A DNA stretch of 60,631 bases, taken from positions 1 through 60,631 of the forward strand of contig DATLOM010000033.1 of NCBI GenBank assembly GCA_035536185.1, written 5' to 3'. Both the position numbers and the translations under genes were made by a program. Positions 28,730-37,413 of the stretch are shown here, one piece after another (position 1 is the first letter of the stretch; each line of letters starts with the position of its first letter). The notes under the pieces are model-generated. The model did no database searches. It was given only the letters and a program-made list of their open reading frames with translations, and was not told where the DNA came from. This DNA comes from GCA-2861595 sp035536185. Lineage in GTDB: Bacteria > Actinomycetota > Acidimicrobiia > Acidimicrobiales > GCA-2861595.

Positions 28730-28870
28730 TCCGTGGCGGAGGTGGAGGTGAACGTCGACGGTCTCGTATCAGGACGCCGTCGAGGCGTACGAGCTAGCGA
28801 GTGCTTCGCTGTGCGGCTGGTCCACCCCTGAGGAGGTGCCGGCACCATCGCACTGACTACCGTCGAGGCC

Positions 28871-29335
28871 ATGCCGCTCAAGCCAGGTGACAAGGCCCCG
28901 GACTTCACGCTGCTCGATCAGCGTGGTGAGTCCTTCACGCTCAGCAAGTCGCTGAAGCAGCGGAAGGCTTGGCATTTGATCTTCTTCTACCCCAGGGCCG
29001 ACACGCCAGGCTGCACCGCTCAGGCCTGTGGCCTGCGTGACGTCGCCGCCGACGTGGGCGACACCGTCGTCGTCGGGATCAGCCCCGACGGGCCCGGTGC
29101 GCAGGCCAAGTTCGACCAGAAGTACAACCTCGGCTTCCCGCTCCTGGCCGACGAGGACCACGCCGTCGCCGAGTCCTACGGCGCCTGGGGCGAAAAAAGC
29201 CTGTACGGAAAGAAGTACCTCGGCGTGATCCGATCGGCCTTCCTGATCGACGACAAGGGCCGTGTCGCCGAAGCCTGGCCGAAGATCTCACCCAAGGACA
29301 CCCCGAAGAAGCTCCTCGCCGCCCTCGCCGGCTGA
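28871..29335 (+). CDS. bcp: thioredoxin-dependent peroxiredoxin, BCP family
   Basis: A 154-residue atypical 2-Cys peroxiredoxin that reduces hydroperoxides with thioredoxin. APDFTLLDQRGESFTLS is the usual opening. The active loop is FFYPRADTPGCTAQACGLRD, with peroxidatic C48 and resolving C53 five residues apart as in E. coli BCP. Length is typical. The 141 bases between the restriction gene and this start hold no other gene that I can see. Confidence 0.93.
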   Translation: MPLKPGDKAPDFTLLDQRGESFTLSKSLKQRKAWHLIFFYPRADTPGCTAQACGLRDVAADVGDTVVVGISPDGPGAQAKFDQKYNLGFPLLADEDHAVAESYGAWGEKSLYGKKYLGVIRSAFLIDDKGRVAEAWPKISPKDTPKKLLAALAG

Positions 29336-29370
29336 AGCATCCCTGCCGGCGGCGCTACCCTGACTCGCTC

Positions 29371-29453
29371 GCCCGAGTGGCGGAATTGGCAGACGCGATG
29401 GATTCAAGTCCCATTGTCCTAGCGGCGTGTGGGTTCGACTCCCACCTCGGGCA
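29371..29453 (+). tRNA. tRNA-Leu (anticodon CAA)
   Basis: The acceptor GCCCGAG (29371-29377) pairs with CTCGGGC (29446-29452), with discriminator A at 29453. The anticodon loop TTCAAGT gives CAA, which reads UUG. A long variable arm (class II tRNA) and a T-arm GTGGG-TTCGACT-CCCAC follow. The base pair at the bottom of the anticodon stem appears to be A-C. No CCA is encoded. Confidence 0.93.
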
Positions 29454-29511
29454 CGTCTTCTTGCTGGGTTCTGGGGGCCGGACAGGTGCGTTTGACGGAG
29501 GGAGGGAAAGG

Positions 29512-30059
29512 GTGCGGGTGCTGGTGGTTGCCGCGACCGAGCTGGAGGCGAGGTACGTGCCGAGGTCGCTGCCGGCCATCGTGACGGGGCCGGGGAAGAC
29601 GGCGGCGGCGGCGGCGACCGCGGCGGCGCTGGCCCGTGAGGACGATCCGTCGTCGGTGCTCGTGCTCAACGTGGGCAGCGCCGGCGCGCTGCGGGACGGG
29701 CTGTCGGGGTTGTTCCTTCCCATGCGTGTCCTCAACCACGACCTGTCGGTGGAACCGCTGAGGGCCCTCGGCATCGAGGCGGTGGACGAGATCGAGCTGG
29801 ATGGAGGCGACGATGTCGTTCTCGCCACCGGGGACTCGTTCATCGAGTCGGGCACCGCTCGGGTCGAGCTGGCGCGGCGGGCCAGCTCGTCGACATGGAG
29901 GGCTTCGCCGTGGCCTATGCGGCATCACGAGCGGGAGCCACCGTCCGATTGGTAAAGCACGTGAGCGACGATGCCGGCGACGGTGCCCGGCGGGACTGGG
30001 CCGAAGCGGTCGACGCCAGTGCCCTGGCCCTCGGCGATTGGCTCCGCGCCAACGTGTGA
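29512..30059 (+). pseudogene. MTAN-like nucleosidase/phosphorylase gene with one frameshift
   Basis: GTG 29512, preceded by GGAGGGA, opens MRVLVVAATELEARYVP, then LVLNVGSAGALRDGLSG and VVLATGDSFIESG, the pattern of the 5'-methylthioadenosine/futalosine nucleosidase family. At about 29881-29886 the frame changes. The next frame has QLVDMEGFAVAYAASRAGAT, carrying the purine-binding MEG motif, and runs to TGA at 30057-30059. One extra C in GGGCC would restore a protein of about 182 residues. Every expected motif survives on both sides, so a base-calling error is as likely as a recent mutation. Confidence 0.65.
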
Positions 30060-30156
30060 GATCGCCGAGGCCGGCGAGCGGCGGTCCCACTGAACCGGTA
30101 GGAGCTCCGGAGGAGCCTGGGTCACCTAGAGGCCGCGGTGTCCGTATCCTGGGGTG

Positions 30157-30516
30157 ATGGATCAGCCGCCGGTCGATCCGCAGGACTGGACCGACGAGCA
30201 GTGGCTGGCGTGGCTCGACGAGACGGACCACGAGGCGGCGGAGCAGGGCGACATCGACGCCGCCGAAGCTCGGCGCACGATGGGGGACCGGGTTCGGTCC
30301 TCACCGGCGGCCCGCGGCATGGGCGGAGCCATGATCGCCCTGCACGAGATCTTCTACAAGCCCAAGGAGGACGAGGTGGTGATCGTCGCCTCTGCCGCGG
30401 GCGAGCCGCCTGACCCCGACGCGCTGGAGCTCGATCTCGACCCCGATCACCCGGAGGCTTCCACGGCCAGGATCCCTGCCAGCCGGCGGAAAGGCGAGGA
30501 GGGCGACGGCCGGTAG
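30157..30516 (+). CDS. hypothetical acidic protein
   Basis: A 119-residue soluble protein rich in Asp, Glu and Ala. It starts MDQPPVDPQDWTDEQWLAWL, has a helical middle (ARGMGGAMIALHEIFYKPKE) and ends in an acidic tail followed by basic residues. I recognise no domain. ATG 30157 is chosen over the GTG one codon before. It lies 9 bases upstream of the prolyl oligopeptidase gene. Confidence 0.6.
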   Translation: MDQPPVDPQDWTDEQWLAWLDETDHEAAEQGDIDAAEARRTMGDRVRSSPAARGMGGAMIALHEIFYKPKEDEVVIVASAAGEPPDPDALELDLDPDHPEASTARIPASRRKGEEGDGR

Positions 30517-30525
30517 CGTCCCCCG

Positions 30526-32590
<2,065 letters not shown>

Positions 32591-32601
<11 letters not shown>

Positions 32602-33292
32602 GGGCTTCCCGGAACCGGGCGAGGAACGGGTTGCGGAGACGCTCCCGCCCGATGGTGGTGACCGGGCCGTGCCCCGGATTGACCTTCACGTGGTCGGGCA
32701 GCGGCAGGATCTTCTCGGCCATCGACTCCATCAGCTGGTCGGGGTCACCGCCGGGCAGGTCGGTGCGCCCGATGCCGTTGCGGAAGAGATGGTCGCCGCT
32801 GAAGAGGATGGGTTCCTCGCCGTCCACCTCCAGGAGGAAGCACGTGGAGCCTCTGGTGTGACCGGGGGTGTGCAGGGCGGTGAAGGTCATGCCCGCTCCC
32901 GAAACGCGCTGGCCGTCGTCGAGACCGTGGATGAGCTCGGGCGGGCGGACGTCGAGCCCCGACTCCTCCAGGGCCTGGCCCAAGGCGCCACCTGTCTGCA
33001 CGGGGTGGAGGACCATGTGGCGGTCGTCGTCGTGAAGGTGCACCGGAAGAGCCTCGCCGGCGCCTGGCCGTCCGCTGTCGCGAACAACCGTGGGGATCCC
33101 CCCGATGTGGTCGACGTGCCCGTGGGTGGCCAGGATCGCCACGAGCCGGAGGTCGTGCTGGGCCAAGCGGGCGAGGATGGCCGCCGGGTCGGGAGGTGCG
33201 TCGACCAGCACACATTCGCCGCCGGGGCCGCTCGCCGCCACGATCCAGGCGTTGGTGTCCACCAGCCAGAGCGGCAAGCCGTCGACGAGCAT
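32591..33292 (-). CDS. metallo-beta-lactamase fold hydrolase, glyoxalase II-like
   Basis: A 233-residue single-domain hydrolase with all metal motifs: THGHVDHIGG, HTPGHTRGS, SGDHLF and NPGHGP. This set matches the glyoxalase II/YcbL group, which hydrolyses thioesters such as S-lactoylglutathione or equivalents with other thiols. Actinobacteria use mycothiol, so the natural substrate may differ. ATG 33292 lies 148 bases from the divergent superoxide dismutase gene. Confidence 0.85.
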
Positions 33293-33374
33293 GAATCAAG
33301 GTAGCTGGCGCTCGAAGCCAGCCAGCTGGTGAACCAGTCGGCGGTCAGTGGCGACAAGGGGGCGTTAGGGACAA

Positions 33375-33404
33375 TTGACAGACGGCGGTGCCGGTACCTA
33401 CGGT
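33375..33404 (+). promoter_or_regulatory. candidate promoter of the superoxide dismutase-like gene
   Basis: TTGACA (33375-33380) and TACGGT (33399-33404, fitting TAnnnT) are 18 bases apart. They lie 36 bases before the ATG at 33441, which has a GGGGAGAGAG ribosome site. Confidence 0.5.
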
Positions 33405-33440
33405 GCGCCCGAACTCAATTTCTGAGCAGGGGAGAGAGAC

Positions 33441-35327
33441 ATGGCAAGAAGGATAAAGCTGCGCCGCACCTTGGGACTGGCTGCTGCTGCCACCACTATG
33501 GTCGCGGGTACCACACTTCCTCAGCTGCCGGCAGGCAGCCTCGAGGTACCGGCGCCGCCGCGCGTCCGGGCCGTTCTCAAGGACGCCACCGGCGCCGAGA
33601 AGGGGGCCGTAGCCTTCACCCAGGAAGGCAACCGGGTGCGTGTACAGGTGCTGGCCACCGGCCTCACCGAGGGTTGGCACGGCTTCCATGTCCACACCAC
33701 GGGCAACTGCACGGTGGGGGACCCCGCCAACCCGTTCACCGCCTCCGGTGGACACCTGGGCTCTGCGGCCACACCCGCACAGAGCCACAGCAACCATGAC
33801 GGCGACATGCCTCTCCTGTACGCCAACGCCGCCGGTGTGGCCCGGGCCACGTTCCGCACCGACAACTTCACCATTCCCGCGCTCACCGATGCCGATGGCA
33901 GCGCCGTCATCGTGCACGCGGCCGCGGACAACTACGCCAACATCCCCAGCCGCTACGTCTCCACTGCCGTGGGTGCTCCTGCAGCCGGCCCCGACGCCAC
34001 CACTTTGGCTACCGGCGACTCGGGCGCTCGCCAGCGCTGCGGGTTGATCGAACCCGGCGCCGTCAGCTTCGGTTCCGGCTACTGGTTCGTCGCCTCTGAC
34101 GGCGGTGTGTTCGCCTTCGGTGACGCCAAGTTCCACGGCTCCACCGGCGCCATGAAGCTGAACCGCCCAGTGGTCGGGATGGCCGCCTCCCCCAGCCGTA
34201 ACGGCTACTGGCTGACCGCTTCCGACGGCGGGATCTTCGCCTTCGGTGACGCCAAGTTCTTCGGCTCGACTGGTGCCCTCACCCTCAACAGGCCCGTCGT
34301 CGGCATGGCCGGCCCCCCCGGCGATGTCACCGCCGTGCTGCGTGACGTCACCGACAGGGCCCTCGGGAGTGTGAGCTTCACCCAGGAAGCGGGCGACGTG
34401 CGCGTCAATGTCACGGCCAAGGGCCTCACCCCCGGCTGGCACGGCTTCCATGTCCACACCACGGGCAACTGCACCGTGGGAGATCCCGCCAACCCGTTCA
34501 TCGCCTCCGGTGGACACCTGGGCTCCGCGGCCTCACCCGCACAGAGTCACCCCAGCCACGACGGCGACATGCCTCTTCTGTACGCCAACGAGGACGGCGT
34601 CGCCTCAGCCACCTTCCGCACGGACAACTTCACCATCGCCCAGTTGCTGGACGCCGACGGCAGCGCCGTCGTCGTCCATGCTGCTGCCGACAACTACGCC
34701 AACATCCCGTCCCGCTACGCGTCGACCACCCCGGGCGCTCCAGCCGGCGGTCCCGACGCCGCCACGCTCGCCACCGGAGACTCTGGTGCCCGCCAGCGCT
34801 GTGGAGTGGTCCGACGGGCCGGTAACGGCTATTGGTTGGTCGCCAACGACGGTGGAGTGTTCGCCTTCGGTGACTCGAAGTTCTTCGGGTCCACCGGCGC
34901 CCTCACCCTCAACAAGCCGATCAACGGTATGGCGGCCACGCCCTCCGGTGACGGCTACTGGTTGGTGGCCTCGGACGGCGGGATCTTCGCCTTCGGCGAC
35001 GCCGTGTTCAGGGGCAGCACCGGTGCCATCACGCTGAACCAGCCCATCGTGGGCATGGCTCCCACGCCCAGCGGTGACGGCTACTGGCTGGTGGCCTCGG
35101 ACGGCGGCATCTTCGCCTTCGGCGACGCCGTGTTCAAGGGCAGCACGGGTGACATCAAGCTGAACCAGCCCATCGTCGCCATGGCTCCAACACCCACGGG
35201 TGACGGGTACTGGCTGATCGCCGCCGACGGCGGGGTGTTCTCCTTCGGCGACGCCCTCTTCAGCGGCAGCACCGGAGCACTGAAGCTCAACCAGCCCATT
35301 CGCGGCGCGGCCGCCCACACCACCTGA
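33441..35327 (+). CDS. secreted protein with two Cu/Zn superoxide dismutase domains and six GYWL/FGD repeats
   Basis: A 628-residue exported protein: a signal peptide (RRTLGLAAAATTMVAGTTL), SodC-like domain 1 (about 40-200), two 42-residue repeats, SodC-like domain 2 (about 290-455), then four more repeats to the end. Domain 1 has the metal ligands H83 and H85 (WHGFHVHTTGNC), H105 (GGHLGS), H116, H119 and D122 (HDGDMP) and H159 (VHAAADNY). Domain 2 has the same set. Repeats read GYWLVASDGGIFAFGDAxF, then GSTGAxxLNxPIVGMAxTPS, and probably make a beta-propeller or adhesive surface. It should remove superoxide outside the cell. The two dismutase domains share long identical nucleotide stretches, pointing to internal duplication. 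Confidence 0.88.
   Translation: MARRIKLRRTLGLAAAATTMVAGTTLPQLPAGSLEVPAPPRVRAVLKDATGAEKGAVAFTQEGNRVRVQVLATGLTEGWHGFHVHTTGNCTVGDPANPFTASGGHLGSAATPAQSHSNHDGDMPLLYANAAGVARATFRTDNFTIPALTDADGSAVIVHAAADNYANIPSRYVSTAVGAPAAGPDATTLATGDSGARQRCGLIEPGAVSFGSGYWFVASDGGVFAFGDAKFHGSTGAMKLNRPVVGMAASPSRNGYWLTASDGGIFAFGDAKFFGSTGALTLNRPVVGMAGPPGDVTAVLRDVTDRALGSVSFTQEAGDVRVNVTAKGLTPGWHGFHVHTTGNCTVGDPANPFIASGGHLGSAASPAQSHPSHDGDMPLLYANEDGVASATFRTDNFTIAQLLDADGSAVVVHAAADNYANIPSRYASTTPGAPAGGPDAATLATGDSGARQRCGVVRRAGNGYWLVANDGGVFAFGDSKFFGSTGALTLNKPINGMAATPSGDGYWLVASDGGIFAFGDAVFRGSTGAITLNQPIVGMAPTPSGDGYWLVASDGGIFAFGDAVFKGSTGDIKLNQPIVAMAPTPTGDGYWLIAADGGVFSFGDALFSGSTGALKLNQPIRGAAAHTT
34078..34318 (+). repeat. two tandem 126-base coding repeats between the SodC domains
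   Basis: Two copies of the GYW...FAFGDAKF...GSTGA unit, 42 residues each, separate the dismutase domains. They are the same family as the four copies at the C-terminus. Confidence 0.8.
34825..35325 (+). repeat. four tandem 126-base coding repeats
   Basis: Four 42-residue units each have GYWL, DGG(I/V)F(A/S)FGD, GSTG and LNxPI at fixed positions. The middle two are nearly identical over long stretches, which suggests recent expansion or gene conversion. Confidence 0.85.
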
Positions 35328-35351
35328 GATTTACGGAGGGGTAAAGGGCAG

Positions 35352-35385
35352 AGGCCCCGGCTCTCAGCCGGGGCCTTTGCCTTTT
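35352..35385 (+). terminator. intrinsic terminator of the superoxide dismutase-like gene
   Basis: AGGCCCCGGCT (35352-35362) and its exact complement (35366-35376) flank a CTC loop and are followed by TTTGCCTTTT. The hairpin also covers the stop of the convergent DUF3105 gene and could terminate both transcripts. Confidence 0.85.
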
Positions 35386-35897
35386 CGGTCGGTGATGAAG
35401 TTCTGGACGGCGGCAACGTCGAACTCCCGGCACACCAGCCGTCGCCGCCAAGCGGTGGCGACAACCGGCGCGGGTAGCGAAGGGTTGGGCGCCACGACGA
35501 CTTTTTCGTCGGCCAGAGCGGTCAGGAGCCGCCGATCCTCCTCGCCCAGGTCGGGACGGAACTGCACGACGATGCCCCCGACCTCCAGCACCGTCACCTG
35601 GAGGGGCTTCTCGAGCGGAGTGGACTGAAGGCCGGTCACGGGATCGCCGGCGTCGTGCGGGCCGGATGTGGGGGGGTCGGTGGGGTAGCTCGGCGCCGGC
35701 GCGCCCGGGAGCAGGTGCTGGGTGCTCCCGGGGTCCAGCGGGTCGACGGCCACCGGGTCACAGCTTGCGGCGGCGGCGACGGTGGTGGTCGAGCCGCTTG
35801 GGCGGCCCGAGTCGTCGCCGTCGTCCCCGCACGAGGGGAGGATGACGACGCTCACGACCAGGACCACGAAACGGTGGTGCAGGGGCAGCCTGGCCAT
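35364..35897 (-). CDS. DUF3105-domain lipoprotein
   Basis: A 177-residue exported protein. HRFVVLVVSVVILPSCGDDG is a lipoprotein signal with cysteine after LPS. A Ser/Thr linker leads to the DUF3105 signature YPTDPPTSGPHDAG and the strand EVGGIVVQFRPDLGEEDRRL. The family's function is unknown; it is common in actinobacteria. ATG 35897 is used because it begins the lipoprotein signal; the longer frame to 36023 lacks one. Confidence 0.75.
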   Translation of the reverse strand: MARLPLHHRFVVLVVSVVILPSCGDDGDDSGRPSGSTTTVAAAASCDPVAVDPLDPGSTQHLLPGAPAPSYPTDPPTSGPHDAGDPVTGLQSTPLEKPLQVTVLEVGGIVVQFRPDLGEEDRRLLTALADEKVVVAPNPSLPAPVVATAWRRRLVCREFDVAAVQNFITDRKGKGPG

Positions 35898-35970
35898 GGG
35901 CCAGAGTAGGTAGCGAACGGCGGCGGGCCCCTGAAGGCTCCTCTCCGGCTGCGGCATACACTGGCGGGCC

Positions 35971-36264
35971 ATGTCCAGGTCTGTCGTCGAGCGCAGGCTC
36001 GTGGAGGTGAACCGCCGGCTCAAGAAGGCTCGTGAGGAGCTCGTCGTGCTCGATCACCAGCTGGCGGCGCTGGCCGAAGAGGCCGACGATGCCCGCCTCC
36101 GGGCCCTGGTCTCCGACTCGCCGCTGGCCCAGCGCGAGCACCGTGAGGCGCAGAAGCACGCCGACGCCATGGTCCGCAGCCGCGCCGCCATCGTGGCGGC
36201 GATCGCCGCCCACGAGCGCACCCTCGACGAGCTGCTCGAGCGGCTCGTGGTGGATTCTCGCTAG
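35971..36264 (+). CDS. small coiled-coil hypothetical protein
   Basis: A 97-residue, strongly charged, fully helical protein (RRLVEVNRRLKKAREELVVL; LAALAEEADDARLRALVSDS). No known domain is seen. Its TAG stop shares one base with the GTG start of the response regulator gene (TAGTG), so the two are co-translated and it may work with the regulator. Confidence 0.7.
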   Translation: MSRSVVERRLVEVNRRLKKAREELVVLDHQLAALAEEADDARLRALVSDSPLAQREHREAQKHADAMVRSRAAIVAAIAAHERTLDELLERLVVDSR

Positions 36265-36839
36265 TGGGCACCCGGGTGGTCATCGCCGAGGACGAGACCA
36301 TCATCCGCCTGGATCTCAAGGAGATCTTGGAGGAGGAGGGCTACGAGGTGGTCGGGGAGACGGGCCGGGGTGACGAGGTCGTCGACCTGGTCAAGTCGAC
36401 ACAGCCCGACCTGGCCATCCTCGACATCAGGATGCCCGGCATGGACGGACTGGCCGCGGCTCGCGAGATCACCGGTGAGCGCCGGGCCGCTGTCCTGATC
36501 CTCACCGCCTTCAGCCAGCGCAACCTGATCGAAGAGGCGCGCGACGCCGGCGCCCTCGCCTACCTGGTCAAGCCGTTCCAGACCAACGAGCTCATTCCGG
36601 CCATCGAAGTGGCGCTTGGACGCTTCGCCGAGATGAAGGCGCTGGAGCAGGAGAACAAGAACCTCGAGGAGCAGCTCGAGACCCGCCGGTGGGTGGATCG
36701 GGCCAAGGGCATGTTGATGGACCGCCACAAGATGACCGAGGCGGATGCCTTCCGGTTCATCCAGCAGGCCGCCATGCGGGAGCGCCAGACCATGCGGGTC
36801 GTCGCCAAGCGCATCGTGGACGGCGAGCTGAGCCCCTGA
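36264..36839 (+). CDS. pdtaR: ANTAR-domain response regulator (PdtaR type)
   Basis: A 191-residue two-domain regulator. The receiver domain has E9-D10, phospho-acceptor D54 (AILDIRMPG), the switch threonine in LTAF and the lysine in YLVKPFQ. The ANTAR domain (about 130-185) has RWVDRAKGMLMDRHKMTEAD and FRFIQQAAMRERQTMR. Such proteins bind dual hairpins in nascent RNA and prevent termination when phosphorylated. No histidine kinase gene is nearby. The start is GTG, overlapping the coiled-coil gene. Confidence 0.92.
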   Translation: MGTRVVIAEDETIIRLDLKEILEEEGYEVVGETGRGDEVVDLVKSTQPDLAILDIRMPGMDGLAAAREITGERRAAVLILTAFSQRNLIEEARDAGALAYLVKPFQTNELIPAIEVALGRFAEMKALEQENKNLEEQLETRRWVDRAKGMLMDRHKMTEADAFRFIQQAAMRERQTMRVVAKRIVDGELSP

Positions 36840-36870
36840 GAACTTTGCCGTACGACAGGAGGATGGTGCC

Positions 36871-37374
36871 ATGAGGAGATCGACACGGTGTCTCGCCGCC
36901 CTAGGGCTGATGGCGCTCATGGCCCAGGGGGCGTGCGGCGGCGATGACGACACACCGTCAGCTGGAAGCACTTCTGCTTCCGGGACCGGGAGCGGCAGCG
37001 AGAGCAAGGAGGCGGCGCACGACGAGCACGCCGATCATGGCAGCGACGAGGAGGCGGCGTTCCCGCTGGACGAGGCCGACATCACGGTGAAGGTGTCCAT
37101 GAAGGACTTCGCCTTCGCGGGTCTCCCGCCGGCCATAAAGGGCGAGCAGGTGCTCTTCGAGGTCACCAACGACGGGCCCAGCGAGCATGAGTTCGTCGTG
37201 TTCGAAGACAGCGGCGCCGACGCCGTCCGCGGGATCAGGCCGTTCGCCAGGAGCAAGACACAGATGCTGGCCGTCGAGCTGAAGCCGGGTGCCTACACGG
37301 CGAGGTGCCTCGTCAAGCTCGGCGACCAGACCCACGCCGATCTGGGGATGCAGACCGACTTCACCGTCGAGTGA
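36871..37374 (+). CDS. cupredoxin-like lipoprotein
   Basis: A 167-residue exported lipoprotein (LMALMAQGACGGDDD, lipobox cysteine) with a Ser/Gly and His/Glu/Asp-rich linker. The C-terminal 100 residues look like a cupredoxin fold. A possible type 1 copper set is His in PSEHEFVVF, Cys in YTARCLVKL, His in QTHADLGM and the Met after it, in the usual order. Electron transfer or copper storage is possible. A paralogue with the same H-C-H-M order is at 56.3-57.1 kb. Confidence 0.7.
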   Translation: MRRSTRCLAALGLMALMAQGACGGDDDTPSAGSTSASGTGSGSESKEAAHDEHADHGSDEEAAFPLDEADITVKVSMKDFAFAGLPPAIKGEQVLFEVTNDGPSEHEFVVFEDSGADAVRGIRPFARSKTQMLAVELKPGAYTARCLVKLGDQTHADLGMQTDFTVE

Positions 37375-37413
37375 TCCGGCCGGCGGGCGAGCACCCGGTG
37401 AGCCCGTGAGCCC

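Noticed and set aside
34078..35325. 126-base repeats as CRISPR
   Set aside because: Units are contiguous, in frame and encode a conserved 42-residue motif.
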